Assembly (NCBI RefSeq): GCF_003716875.1
Contig: NZ_CP033078.1
Coordinates: 1,178,001-1,242,000, forward strand
DNA: 64,000 nt
Source of the DNA: Vibrio zhugei
GTDB lineage: Bacteria; Pseudomonadota; Gammaproteobacteria; Enterobacterales; Vibrionaceae
Direction: 5' to 3'
Positions 38,511 to 47,585 of this stretch are shown piece by piece. The notes beneath the pieces were generated by a model that worked only from the letters and a program-made list of their open reading frames with translations, was not told the origin of the DNA and made no database searches. The translations under genes and the position numbers were made by a program. Position 1 is the first letter of the stretch. Each line of letters begins with the position of its first letter.

Positions 38511-39244
38511 TCTGGCTCCTTGCCTTGTTTTGCTGGTGGACACTGGCTCAGCCAACGGGGTGTTAAGTGCGAACGGTCAATGAGGTTGTCTCTTAATGAG
38601 AGCACGGTATCAATAAAAAGGTTTCTGGGTAACTCTTGAGCGCCCAACGAGGCCAAGTGCGGATTCATGACCTGGCAATCGATCCATTGCCCGCCCAATT
38701 GCTTAAAGTACTCACACCAATGCCAGAGCGCAATTTTGGATGCATTATCACACAAACTGAACATGGATTCGCCGCAGAATATCTGTCCAACCATAATGCC
38801 ATATAGGCCTCCGACGAGGTCACCATTGAGCCAGACTTCAACCGAGTGGCAATCGCCTTGCTGAGCCAGTGCTTGATAGGCGCGACGCATATCGTGGTTG
38901 AGCCATGTTTCACTTGCGGGTCTCACCGCTGCACATAACTCAATCACTTGAGAGGTTGCGTGATTTAAACTGACGGTATAGCCGCATTTTTTATAAAATT
39001 TTTTAAGACTTTTACTGGGTTTGAATGTCTTAGTATCAAATACCGCTCTTGGAGCTGGGCTCCACCATAAAATGGGCTCACCCGGTCCATACCATGGAAA
39101 GATGCCTGAGCGATAGGCGGAGACTAAGCGTGACGGCGTTAAATCGTCGCCAAACGCTAATAAACCATTGGGTTCATCTAAGGCATCATGTGGCGACGGA
39201 AATGTGTTGTCGTCGGGTGCGAGTTCGGTTAAATAAATCGTCAT
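38507..39244 (-). CDS. aat: Leucyl/phenylalanyl-tRNA--protein transferase
   Basis: Aat adds Leu or Phe to proteins with N-terminal Arg or Lys, creating N-degrons for ClpS-ClpAP. The 245-residue protein has the family segments EPNGLLAFGDDLTPSRLVSAY, GIFPWYGPGEPILWWSP, VEVWLNGDLVGGLYG and FCGESMFS. The start at 39244 fits the family. An ATG 18 bases upstream is possible, since neither has a strong ribosome site. Overlaps bpt. Confidence 0.95.
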   Translation of the reverse strand: MTIYLTELAPDDNTFPSPHDALDEPNGLLAFGDDLTPSRLVSAYRSGIFPWYGPGEPILWWSPAPRAVFDTKTFKPSKSLKKFYKKCGYTVSLNHATSQVIELCAAVRPASETWLNHDMRRAYQALAQQGDCHSVEVWLNGDLVGGLYGIMVGQIFCGESMFSLCDNASKIALWHWCEYFKQLGGQWIDCQVMNPHLASLGAQELPRNLFIDTVLSLRDNLIDRSHLTPRWLSQCPPAKQGKEPE

Positions 39245-39277
39245 ACACAAGCCATTATCCATAAAGGAGATGAAGAA

Positions 39278-39742
39278 ATGAAAAAGTGGATTTGGATATT
39301 AGTCATTTTTCCACTGTTTGCCAATGCGGCGTATCAGCGTAACCAAGCAAGGCCAGTAAATAAAGTCGTGTTTGGTGCCGTGCAAACCGTGCGCTATATT
39401 TCAGAAGAAACAGTGACGAAAAGCCAGCAACATCATGGTGGTTGGGAAACGTTACTCGGCGCGGCGATTGGCGGAGTGATCGGTCATCAGTTTGGCTCAG
39501 GTCGTGGTAATGATTTAGCCACGATTGTTGGCACGGCGGCAGGTGCGGGTGTGGGTTATACACAATCGGCGGATCCGATTTATCGTCAGCAAGACAAATT
39601 GGTTGAGCTGTTGATTAAAACCCATGACGATAAATTGATCGATGTAATTCAAGATGTGGATCCGAATATGCTGTTTGGCTCTGGCGATAGTGTGCGAATT
39701 TTATATTTTGATGATGGCGTGCGAGTGGACAAAGAAATGTAA
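39278..39742 (+). CDS. Glycine-zipper 2TM-domain envelope protein
   Basis: The 154-residue protein has a signal peptide (MKKWIWILVIFPLFANA) and then a glycine zipper of the 17-kDa-antigen type (LLGAAIGGVIGHQFGSGRGND, IVGTAAGAGVGY), as in SlyB-like outer-membrane proteins. No lipobox cysteine is present, so it is not a lipoprotein. It is divergent from aat. Role unknown. The glycine zipper suggests membrane insertion or oligomerisation. Confidence 0.85.
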   Translation: MKKWIWILVIFPLFANAAYQRNQARPVNKVVFGAVQTVRYISEETVTKSQQHHGGWETLLGAAIGGVIGHQFGSGRGNDLATIVGTAAGAGVGYTQSADPIYRQQDKLVELLIKTHDDKLIDVIQDVDPNMLFGSGDSVRILYFDDGVRVDKEM

Positions 39743-39958
39743 CCCTGTGCGGCGTTGTCATCGCGAGGTGAACAGTCATCGAAAAGGCGTTACCGCTTAG
39801 GTGAGTGAACACGAATTCCCGCGCTGATAGGAAAAGGGCCGGATCCCTCGATTGGCACTAGCATCACCATTCATTTTTCGCTAATCTGCGGGTATGAAAA
39901 ATTTTTCTGCCCAGTACTCATCATGGTGATGTGGGCAGAGCAAGGACTAGAGCAATAA

Positions 39959-41242
39959 ATGGAAAGCCTGACCTTACAACCCATTGATATTATCGAAGGT
40001 AGCGTTAATCTTCCGGGATCAAAAAGTGTATCAAACCGTGCCCTGCTGCTGGCGGCATTAGCAAAGGGGACCACTCGTTTAACCAATTTACTCGATAGCG
40101 ATGACATTCGTCATATGTTGGCGGCGCTGACCAAGCTTGGGGTGAATTATCAGCTGTCTGAAGATAAGACAGAATGCGTCGTTGAGGGGTTAGGACAGCC
40201 GTTTGCCTCTGAACATACGCTGGAATTGTTCCTCGGCAATGCGGGTACCGCGATGCGACCATTAGCGGCGGCTCTGTGTTTAGGTAAGGGTGAATACGTT
40301 CTTACTGGTGAGCCGCGCATGAAAGAGCGTCCCATTGGTCATCTTGTCGATGCCCTGCGTTCTGCGGGTGCAAAAATCGATTATCTCGAGAATGAGAATT
40401 ACCCACCTTTAGCGATTCATAGTACAGGATTAAAGGGCGGAGAAGTCGTTATTGATGGCTCCATTTCCAGTCAGTTTTTGACGGCGTTTTTGATGGCGGC
40501 GCCTTTTGCTCAACACGATACAACCATCGTGATTGAGGGCGACTTGGTGTCCAAGCCGTATATCGATATCACTCTCGATATCATGGGCAAATTTGGCGTT
40601 GTGGTGGAGAACAATCAATATCAAACGTTTGTGGTCAAAGCCGGCCAGCAGTATGTGTCACCCGGTGATTTCCTCGTGGAAGGTGATGCATCTTCTGCGT
40701 CGTATTTTCTTGCGGCCGCGGCAATCAAAGGGGGCTCGATTCGAGTAACGGGCATAAGCAAAAACAGTATTCAAGGGGATATTCGTTTTGCCGACGCGTT
40801 GGAGAAAATGGGCGCCATTATTGAGTGGGGTGAGGATTACGTTCAGGCGACACGTGGACGTCTGGATGCCATAGATATGGACTTTAATCATATCCCTGAT
40901 GCGGCAATGACCATTGCGACGACGGCTTTGTTTGCCAAGGGCACAACCTCGATTCGTAATGTGTATAACTGGCGAGTGAAAGAAACTGATCGCTTAACGG
41001 CAATGGCAACAGAATTACGCAAAGTCGGTGCGGTTGTTGAAGAGGGCGAGGATTATATTACCATCACCCCACCAGCGGTGTGTCAACATGCAGTGATCGA
41101 TACCTACGATGATCATCGTATGGCAATGTGTTTCTCTTTGGTTGCGCTCGGGTCAACGCCTGTAACCATCAATGATCCGAAGTGTACGTCCAAAACATTT
41201 CCCGGTTATTTTGAAACCTTTACCGCACTCAGCCGTTCGTGA
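39959..41242 (+). CDS. aroA: 3-phosphoshikimate 1-carboxyvinyltransferase (EPSP synthase)
   Basis: AroA makes EPSP from shikimate-3-phosphate and PEP in aromatic synthesis. The 427-residue class I enzyme has [17 protein letters not shown], the PEP-binding loop [31 protein letters not shown], and near the C terminus [19 protein letters not shown] and [14 protein letters not shown]. Single gene with a long upstream gap. Its original terminator is split by the insertion sequence that follows. Confidence 0.97.
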   Translation: MESLTLQPIDIIEGSVNLPGSKSVSNRALLLAALAKGTTRLTNLLDSDDIRHMLAALTKLGVNYQLSEDKTECVVEGLGQPFASEHTLELFLGNAGTAMRPLAAALCLGKGEYVLTGEPRMKERPIGHLVDALRSAGAKIDYLENENYPPLAIHSTGLKGGEVVIDGSISSQFLTAFLMAAPFAQHDTTIVIEGDLVSKPYIDITLDIMGKFGVVVENNQYQTFVVKAGQQYVSPGDFLVEGDASSASYFLAAAAIKGGSIRVTGISKNSIQGDIRFADALEKMGAIIEWGEDYVQATRGRLDAIDMDFNHIPDAAMTIATTALFAKGTTSIRNVYNWRVKETDRLTAMATELRKVGAVVEEGEDYITITPPAVCQHAVIDTYDDHRMAMCFSLVALGSTPVTINDPKCTSKTFPGYFETFTALSRS

Positions 41243-41269
41243 GCGAGGGCGTTGGAACAGACAAAAGGC

Positions 41270-41280
41270 CTCATGATGAG
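41270..41280. repeat. Left target-site duplication of the insertion sequence
   Basis: CTCATGATGAG abuts the left end. The right flank carries CTCGTGATGAG (42717-42727), identical except at position 4. Eleven bases is a normal duplication length for IS4-type elements. Confidence 0.8.
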
Positions 41281-41281
41281 T

Positions 41282-41318
41282 AATGCCAGTCAGTTAAGCT
41301 GATTGGCATTTTTCTTTT
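41282..41318 (+). terminator. Terminator formed by the left end of the insertion sequence
   Basis: AATGCCAGTCAG (41282-41293) pairs with CTGATTGGCATT (41299-41310) through 12 base pairs, one of them G-T, around a 5-base loop, followed by TTTCTTTTT. It works on the plus strand, that is, for transcripts entering from aroA. The transposase stop codon lies inside the stem. Confidence 0.85.
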
Positions 41319-42621
41319 TATACGGATATTTCCGAGGTTTTGGTTTTACCCACCTTGGGTAAGTTCGGTCTTCTCGCCTTGGTGGAAGTTTAAAATAGCC
41401 CATTTGTTCCAATAAGGACTCATAATGTTTTGGGATATTTCCCGGACTTGTCAGCGGTAAAGTTGCAAAAAACTGAGTGATAGCCATTGAACAACTGGTA
41501 AAACTGAGTTGATTTGGCCAAACACTATCCAGTTTTTTAGCGGCCGCTGTCATCCCTAATCGTATGAGGTTGTAACAGAGCAACACTCCCCATAGCTCTT
41601 GCTCTATCATGTCCGGTCTTTTACTTCTCAGTGTATATTGGCTGTTTAACAGAGACTGCTTCATTTCTCTATACCCCAGTTCTATTTCCCACCGGTAACG
41701 ATATAACTCAACCATTTCGTCGCTCGGGAAACGTAATTCATCGACCATAGAGGTGAGGATTCGATACTCTTTTCCCTTAATGGTTTTACTCACTAAACGA
41801 GCCTCGATAAATTCCGGTAACTCATCGAACTTTTTGCGAGACTGAGGCGTCGTTTTCAGGCGAACACGATAGTCATTTTTTCCCGACCGATGCAGCACTT
41901 CATAGTTTAAGTCCTTTCGCGCGGGGATTAGCCAATGCCGCTCTGTCCCTGTTTGAGACCATCGGTTAAGTAACCCCAATGAGTAATAACCTTTATCGAA
42001 CAAGGTTAATGAATGATCTGGCGTACTATCAATGAGCTGTTCTGCGAGCACCATTTCACTCGTTCGATAACCAGAAAAAGCACTGTTAATGAGCTGATGG
42101 CTTGTCAACTCCATATGACAGACCATTCTAATTTGAGGGTAAGTATTTTCACGATGTTGATTACTTTGAGTTTCAAAGACTTGATGATTTTCTAACGTGT
42201 CTGCAGTTCGCCATACAACGCCATCAACGGCGAATAAATTCAGCCCTCCCCATTGCTCAAACGAATTCGTTTCATAGCCGTGTTGAGCGACGGCTTTAAA
42301 TACCTCTTTTACGGCATCAGCCCCCAAACGTTGCCTTGCTTGAACCAAAGCACTTGGGGCAACCAAAGGCTTTTTATCTGGCAGCATAATATCCATCTGA
42401 GTTGCAATATCCCAGACAGACTTCTGACGATATAGTGCCATGCCGATGATGGACCATAGAACCGTTTCGAGTGGTAGTCGGCGCTTTCTCAACGTGGCGA
42501 CTCCAGCTTGTTTAAAGCCTTGCTGAATAAGCTCTGGCGATAGTAACTCAGCATACTTTTCAAAAGTATGGAAGGTATTACAGGACTTAAAGGCTGTGGC
42601 TAATTCACTTTCAAAACGCAT
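41290..42621 (-). CDS. IS4-family transposase
   Basis: The 443-residue DDE transposase is full length. The acidic residues are visible in LFAVDGVVW (first Asp), [10 protein letters not shown] (second Asp) and [19 protein letters not shown], which is the IS4-family Y-R-E-K signature with the catalytic Glu. The N-terminal domain ([33 protein letters not shown]) is of the IS4-family N-terminal type. No frameshift or stop is seen, so the element may be active. There is no normal ribosome site: the start follows a hairpin with a T run. Confidence 0.95.
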   Translation of the reverse strand: MRFESELATAFKSCNTFHTFEKYAELLSPELIQQGFKQAGVATLRKRRLPLETVLWSIIGMALYRQKSVWDIATQMDIMLPDKKPLVAPSALVQARQRLGADAVKEVFKAVAQHGYETNSFEQWGGLNLFAVDGVVWRTADTLENHQVFETQSNQHRENTYPQIRMVCHMELTSHQLINSAFSGYRTSEMVLAEQLIDSTPDHSLTLFDKGYYSLGLLNRWSQTGTERHWLIPARKDLNYEVLHRSGKNDYRVRLKTTPQSRKKFDELPEFIEARLVSKTIKGKEYRILTSMVDELRFPSDEMVELYRYRWEIELGYREMKQSLLNSQYTLRSKRPDMIEQELWGVLLCYNLIRLGMTAAAKKLDSVWPNQLSFTSCSMAITQFFATLPLTSPGNIPKHYESLLEQMGYFKLPPRREDRTYPRWVKPKPRKYPYKKKNANQLN

Positions 42622-42659
42622 AAAAAAAATCCGATATTAAATCACTAATATCGGATTTT
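42622..42659 (-). terminator. Hairpin with T run immediately upstream of the transposase start
   Basis: On the minus strand a perfect 14-base-pair stem (AAAATCCGATATTA and TAATATCGGATTTT, plus-strand positions 42626-42659) with a 6-base loop is followed by a T run reaching the ATG. It is an intrinsic terminator for transcripts entering the element from outside. Its right arm also holds the only GGA that could bind the ribosome. Confidence 0.85.
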
Positions 42660-42716
42660 GAAGCCTTTTAAAGATCGGTCAAATGATCTCAAAAATTTCT
42701 TAACTGATCGGCATTA

Positions 42717-42727
42717 CTCGTGATGAG
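42717..42727. repeat. Right target-site duplication of the insertion sequence
   Basis: CTCGTGATGAG follows the right end and matches the left copy at 10 of 11 positions. The sequence after it (GCTTTTATTTTT) is the second half of the old aroA terminator. Confidence 0.8.
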
Positions 42728-42731
42728 GCTT

Positions 42732-42983
42732 TTATTTTTCCTGAATAGTGAATTTTGTCGATAGCTCATGGGCTAAAAATTTAAAGAGATTAAATACGGT
42801 GTTCGTTTTGGTGGTCGGTAAGCCTTGATGATCCAAAAAGCAGTCGCCTTTAAAAATAAGAACGTCATTTTTTTCTTCTACATCCGTGGCATAGATCCCT
42901 TCTACATATTGGTCATGGTCGTGCAGTGCTTGATTCGCAATCATTAATAGGTCGCTTTTGGGTATCGCTATTTTTTGTGACAT
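42732..42983 (-). CDS. yciN: DUF2498 family protein YciN
   Basis: The 83-residue protein matches E. coli YciN (GIYATDVEEKNDVLIFKGDCFLDHQGLPTTK, VFNLFKFLAHELS). The function is unknown. It is encoded beside topA, divergently, the arrangement also found in E. coli. Its stop lies only five bases from the right copy of the insertion-sequence target, so the insertion nearly hit the gene but left it whole. Confidence 0.88.
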   Translation of the reverse strand: MSQKIAIPKSDLLMIANQALHDHDQYVEGIYATDVEEKNDVLIFKGDCFLDHQGLPTTKTNTVFNLFKFLAHELSTKFTIQEK

Positions 42984-43308
42984 CGGCAGTTATTTTTTAT
43001 AAATCATAACGCGACTCTAAATCGCCTCTCATAATGCCGCTTTGATCGGGCGCAATAAATGAGAAAATGGTTATTTCATGCTTTGAGAATCAATAAGTTG
43101 CTGTAAACTTTACCGAAGGGGTATTCAGAAGATAAAAAGAGGGTGATACGTTGACGGAATGCGACTAATTGTCGAACAAATACATCGCTTTTTTAAAAAA
43201 CATGTTGATCTTCTGGTAATCTGCCTCGATAGTAAAAAAAGAATCAACATTGTAGAACATTATGCGATAAACCATTCGCACTATGGTTAAGGACATTTGA
43301 ATCAAATT
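42984..43308. other. Divergent promoter region between yciN and topA
   Basis: No ORF. It should contain the topA promoters. AAGGA at about 43289 is too far from the chosen topA ATG for ideal spacing. I recognised no operator. Confidence 0.45.
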
Positions 43309-45936
43309 ATGGGTAAATCACTCGTTATCGTAGAGTCTCCAGCCAAGGCCAAAACAATCAACAAATATCTTGGTAAAGACTTTATCGTAAAATCCAGTGT
43401 CGGTCATGTCCGCGATCTACCAACCGCAGGGCAATCGACAGGTGGGAAAAAAGCCGCGCCTCAATCGACTAAAAATTTGAGTGCAGAAGAAAAAGCACGT
43501 GTGAAGAAAGAGAAAGAACGTGCTGCGCTCATCAAGAAAATGGGGATCGACCCTTATCATGATTGGGAAGCCAACTATCAGATATTACCAGGCAAGGAAA
43601 AAGTCGTTTCTGAGCTGCAGAAGTTAGCAAAAGACGCGGATAACGTTTATCTAGCAACCGATTTGGACCGCGAGGGAGAAGCCATCGCTTGGCACCTTCG
43701 TGAGCTCATCGGTGGCGATGAAGAGCGATATAAGCGTGTTGTGTTTAACGAAATCACTAAAAGTGCGATCAAGCAAGCCTTCGATAAACCAGGCGACTTG
43801 AATATGGATGGTGTGAATGCTCAACAGGCGCGTCGCTTTATGGACCGTGTGGTGGGCTTCATGGTGTCTCCACTGCTGTGGAAAAAAGTGGCACGAGGTT
43901 TGTCCGCTGGGCGCGTACAATCGGTTGCGGTAAAACTGTTGGTTGAGCGCGAGCGTTCAATCAAAGCATTTACGCCAGAAGAGTTTTGGGATATTCATGC
44001 TGATACGTTGACGAGTGCAGACCAAGCATTTCGTTTGATGGTGGCGCAAAAAGATGGCGTGGCTTTTAAACCAGTCAATGAAGCGCAAGCGAATAGCGCG
44101 TTGGCCGAGTTGGAAAACGCGAATTATGAAGTCTGTAAACGTGAAGACCGACCTACGACCAGTAAGCCAAGTGCACCGTTTATCACCTCAACGCTCCAGC
44201 AGGCGGCCAGTACCCGTTTAGGTTATGGTGTGAAAAAGACCATGATGCTGGCGCAGCGACTGTATGAGGCCGGTTATATCACTTACATGCGTACCGATTC
44301 GACCAACTTGAGTCAAGAAGCGGTCGACAGCGTACGTGACTATATTACCAGTGAGTTTGGTGACGCCTATTTACCGGAAAAACCGAATGTTTACGGTAGT
44401 AAAGAAAATGCGCAGGAAGCTCACGAAGCGATCCGTCCTTCGAGTGTCTCTGTGATAGAGTCACAACTGGAAGGCATGGATAAGGATGCGCATAAGCTGT
44501 ACGCGTTGATTTGGAATCAGTTTGTGGCGTGCCAAATGACACCCGCGAAATACGATTCAACCACGGTCAGTGTCAAAGCGGCAGACTACACGCTTAAAGC
44601 TAAAGGGCGCATTCTTAAATTTGATGGTTGGACCCGCGTACAACGTCCACTGGGTAAGAATGATGATCAGATCTTACCGGCGGTGAAAGTCGGTGATGAA
44701 TTAACATTACAGACGTTAGAGCCTAAGCAGCACTTTACTAAGCCACCCGCTCGCTTTACGGAAGCGGCATTGGTTAAAGAGCTGGAAAAACGAGGAATCG
44801 GCCGTCCTTCAACCTATGCATCCATCATTTCAACCATTCAAGATCGTGGCTATGTGAAAGTTGAACAGCGCCGCTTCTATGCAGAAAAAATGGGTGAGAT
44901 TGTCACGGATCGTTTAGACGACAGTTTCGATGACCTTATGAACTATGACTTCACCGCGAGGATGGAAGAAAAACTCGACCAGATCGCGGAAGGGGAAGTC
45001 AATTGGAAGGGCATGCTAGACGATTTCTTTAAGGATTTCAGTCAAAATCTGTCGCAAGCGGAGCTTGAAGAAGAAAAGGGCGGCATGAAACCCAACCACA
45101 TGGTTGAGACGGATATCGACTGCCCAACGTGTGGCCGTAAAATGGTGATTCGTACGGCTTCTACTGGGGTGTTCCTTGGATGTTCCGGTTATGCATTACC
45201 GCCAAAAGAGCGCTGTAAAACCACCATTAACTTAGGTGATGAAGAAGGCGTTGTGAATGTCTTGGAAGAAGATGTTGAAACGGCGGCGCTGCGTGCGAAG
45301 AAACGTTGTCCGATTTGTGATACTGCGATGGACGCGTATCTGATCGATGAAACGCGCAAGCTGCACGTGTGTGGTAACAATCCGAATTGTGAAGGCTATG
45401 AAGTTGAGCATGGTGAGTTCAAACTGAAAGGTTATGATGGACCCGTGGTCGAATGTGATAAATGTGGCTCCGATATGGTCTTGAAAAACGGCCGATTTGG
45501 AAAATACATGGCCTGTACCAATGAAGAGTGTACCAATACACGTAAGATTCTGCGTAATGGCGATGTCGCACCACCAAAAGAAGATCCAGTTCATTTTCCT
45601 GAGTTACCTTGTACTCAGTCTGATGCGTATTTCGTTCTGCGTGATGGGGCATCTGGCTTATTCTTTGCGGCGAGTAACTTTCCAAAATCGCGTGAAACAC
45701 GTGCGCCATTAGTGCAAGAACTGGCTCAGTATAAAGAACGTTTAGCGGATAAATTTAAGTATCTTGCGGACGCGCCACAAAGCGATCCGGATGGTTTACC
45801 CACGGTTGTCCGTTTTAGCCGTAAGTCGAAAGAGCACTATGTGCGTACTGAAAATGATGGCAAGCCTTCTGGCTGGACAGCACTGTATATTGACGGTAAA
45901 TGGGAAGTAACCGATAAGCGTAAGAAGAAAAAATAA
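43309..45936 (+). CDS. topA: DNA topoisomerase I
   Basis: TopA relaxes negative supercoils. The 875-residue type IA enzyme has a TOPRIM domain ([34 protein letters not shown]), the catalytic Tyr in [14 protein letters not shown], and three C-terminal four-cysteine zinc motifs (starting [16 protein letters not shown] and CDKCGSDM) before a basic tail. The start MGKSLVIV matches the family. A TTG four codons earlier is closer to the AAGGA site and cannot be excluded. Confidence 0.97.
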   Translation: MGKSLVIVESPAKAKTINKYLGKDFIVKSSVGHVRDLPTAGQSTGGKKAAPQSTKNLSAEEKARVKKEKERAALIKKMGIDPYHDWEANYQILPGKEKVVSELQKLAKDADNVYLATDLDREGEAIAWHLRELIGGDEERYKRVVFNEITKSAIKQAFDKPGDLNMDGVNAQQARRFMDRVVGFMVSPLLWKKVARGLSAGRVQSVAVKLLVERERSIKAFTPEEFWDIHADTLTSADQAFRLMVAQKDGVAFKPVNEAQANSALAELENANYEVCKREDRPTTSKPSAPFITSTLQQAASTRLGYGVKKTMMLAQRLYEAGYITYMRTDSTNLSQEAVDSVRDYITSEFGDAYLPEKPNVYGSKENAQEAHEAIRPSSVSVIESQLEGMDKDAHKLYALIWNQFVACQMTPAKYDSTTVSVKAADYTLKAKGRILKFDGWTRVQRPLGKNDDQILPAVKVGDELTLQTLEPKQHFTKPPARFTEAALVKELEKRGIGRPSTYASIISTIQDRGYVKVEQRRFYAEKMGEIVTDRLDDSFDDLMNYDFTARMEEKLDQIAEGEVNWKGMLDDFFKDFSQNLSQAELEEEKGGMKPNHMVETDIDCPTCGRKMVIRTASTGVFLGCSGYALPPKERCKTTINLGDEEGVVNVLEEDVETAALRAKKRCPICDTAMDAYLIDETRKLHVCGNNPNCEGYEVEHGEFKLKGYDGPVVECDKCGSDMVLKNGRFGKYMACTNEECTNTRKILRNGDVAPPKEDPVHFPELPCTQSDAYFVLRDGASGLFFAASNFPKSRETRAPLVQELAQYKERLADKFKYLADAPQSDPDGLPTVVRFSRKSKEHYVRTENDGKPSGWTALYIDGKWEVTDKRKKKK

Positions 45937-45967
45937 TTGATGCTTCATCAATCGTTCATCGATTTGT

Positions 45968-46001
45968 GAAAGAGTAGCAGTATTGCTGCTCTTTTTTTTT
46001 G
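45968..46001 (+). terminator. Intrinsic terminator of topA
   Basis: AGAGTAGCA pairs with TGCTGCTCT (one G-T pair) around GTAT and is followed by nine T. Confidence 0.88.
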
Positions 46002-46003
46002 CT

Positions 46004-46367
46004 ACTGCATTCTCACTTTTCAGATAATGTGTTGTTTTGATGTAAAAATTTTCAAAAAGCACAGATTATATTCAATAAGTTGACTACCTTTATAAGAGCA
46101 CTGAAAACACGGTATTGGCAGGCTTAGGCTGTCGATTGGAACGTTCCAGTATGGCGGTCGTTGATACGGTGCTTACGTCACGAGTGGGATTGTCCGTGCG
46201 TAGGGTGTAAATGAGAGGAAATGGAGTGCTCTAGGCATGCTTTGTTTCTCTCTATTGATTGGAGCATCTGACTTGTTGCTCCATTATGTGTATGGAAAAC
46301 GAGAATGTGATCCGCTGCCGTGCTGGTTTAGCATGATAAGCAGCGATAAAAAGGGATGGAGACAGCA
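46004..46367 (+). promoter_or_regulatory. glgC upstream region and leader with GGA motifs
   Basis: No ORF. A perfect 12-base palindrome TGGAACGTTCCA lies at 46137-46148 and could be an operator. In the probable leader, GGA occurs at 46217, 46223, within a hairpin stem (TGGAGCA 46260-46266 with TGCTCCA 46277-46283), and twice at the ribosome site (46354 and 46358). Repeated GGA at and upstream of the ribosome site is the usual sign of CsrA binding. CsrA represses glgC in E. coli. No promoter could be fixed. Confidence 0.45.
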
Positions 46368-47585
46368 ATGGCTGGTGTACTAGGTATGATTTTAGCTGGT
46401 GGGGAAGGCAAGCGCTTAATGCCTCTGACGGGAACCAGAAGTAAACCATCAGTACCTTTCGGTGGCAGTTATCGACTCATTGATTTCGCGCTCAATAATT
46501 TTGTTAATGCGGATCTGTTACGGATTTATGTGTTAACGCAGTTTAAATCTCAATCCTTGTATTTACACCTAAAAAAAGGGTGGAATGTTGGTGGGATTAC
46601 TGAGCGCTTTATTGATCCTATTCCAGCGCAGATGCGCGATGGAAAGCGTTGGTATGAGGGCACGGCCGATGCGATTTATCAAAATTTACGGTTTGTTGAA
46701 TTGGCCGAACCCGATGAAGTGTGTATTTTTGGCTCTGATCATATTTATAAAATGGATATACGGCAGATGCTGGACGCACACCGGCAGTCGGGTGCTGAGC
46801 TGACCGTATCAGCCATTCGTATGCCAGTAGAAAAGGCCAGCGACTTTGGTATCATTGAGGTCGATATGCAAGGGCGTATGATTGGATTTGAAGAAAAACC
46901 TGCCCACCCTAAATGCATACCCGGAGAGCCACAGTGGGCATTAGTGTCGATGGGCAACTATATTTTTAATACCGATTGCTTATGTCGAGAATTAGCGCTT
47001 GATGCGGAAAACCCACAATCTAACCATGATTTTGGCCATGACATTATTCCGAAGATGTACCCGCAAGGAACGGTTTATGTTTATGACTTTTCGACCAATA
47101 AAATCCCTGGAGAACGTCATGACAATTATTGGCGTGATGTTGGTACGGTCGAAGCCTATTGGGAAGCACATATGGACTTATTAGGCGATGACCAAAAATT
47201 CTCGTTATATAATCGCCGATGGCCATTACATACTTTTTACCCTCCATTACCCCCAGCGACTTTCGTGGATTCTGCCGAGCAAAAGGTTAAAATTACCGAT
47301 AGCATGGTATCTGGCGGCAGTTTTATTCATGGCTCAGATATTTATAAATCGGTTTTAGGTTATCGAACCAATATTGCCACTGGCTGTTGTATCAGTGAAT
47401 CTGTTATCTTAGGTGATGTAAAAGTTGGTGCAGGATGTACCATCAAGCGGGCCATCATTGATAAAGATGTCGAAATTGCTGCTGGCACAGTGATTGGCGA
47501 AGATTTAGACGCTGATCGCGCGCGTTTTGAGGTGTCATCCAGTGGAATAGTGGTAGTGGCAAAAGGAATGAAAGTTGGATTCTAA
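46368..47585 (+). CDS. glgC: Glucose-1-phosphate adenylyltransferase
   Basis: GlgC makes ADP-glucose for glycogen synthesis. The 405-residue protein has MILAGGEGKRLMPLT with the activator and nucleotide residues, SKPSVPFGGSYRLIDF, the substrate segments WYEGTADAIYQN and FGSDHIYKMD, and a left-handed beta-helix C terminus. The ATG at 46368 follows GGATGGAG. An in-frame ATG 12 bases upstream is inside the ribosome site. It overlaps glgA by 11 bases. Confidence 0.96.
   Translation: MAGVLGMILAGGEGKRLMPLTGTRSKPSVPFGGSYRLIDFALNNFVNADLLRIYVLTQFKSQSLYLHLKKGWNVGGITERFIDPIPAQMRDGKRWYEGTADAIYQNLRFVELAEPDEVCIFGSDHIYKMDIRQMLDAHRQSGAELTVSAIRMPVEKASDFGIIEVDMQGRMIGFEEKPAHPKCIPGEPQWALVSMGNYIFNTDCLCRELALDAENPQSNHDFGHDIIPKMYPQGTVYVYDFSTNKIPGERHDNYWRDVGTVEAYWEAHMDLLGDDQKFSLYNRRWPLHTFYPPLPPATFVDSAEQKVKITDSMVSGGSFIHGSDIYKSVLGYRTNIATGCCISESVILGDVKVGAGCTIKRAIIDKDVEIAAGTVIGEDLDADRARFEVSSSGIVVVAKGMKVGF

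Larger units (their letters stand above)
41281..42716 (-). mobile_element. IS4-type insertion sequence, about 1436 bp
   Basis: The element is bounded by 18-base inverted repeats. The left end is TAATGCCAGTCAGTTAAG (41281-41298) and the reverse complement of the right end (42699-42716) is TAATGCCGATCAGTTAAG, 16 of 18 matching. It holds one intact transposase gene on the minus strand and is flanked by an 11-base target duplication with one difference. Joining the flanks without it restores a hairpin of aroA (AAAAGGCCTC, ATGAT, GAGGCTTTT), so it entered the loop of the aroA terminator. Confidence 0.92.
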
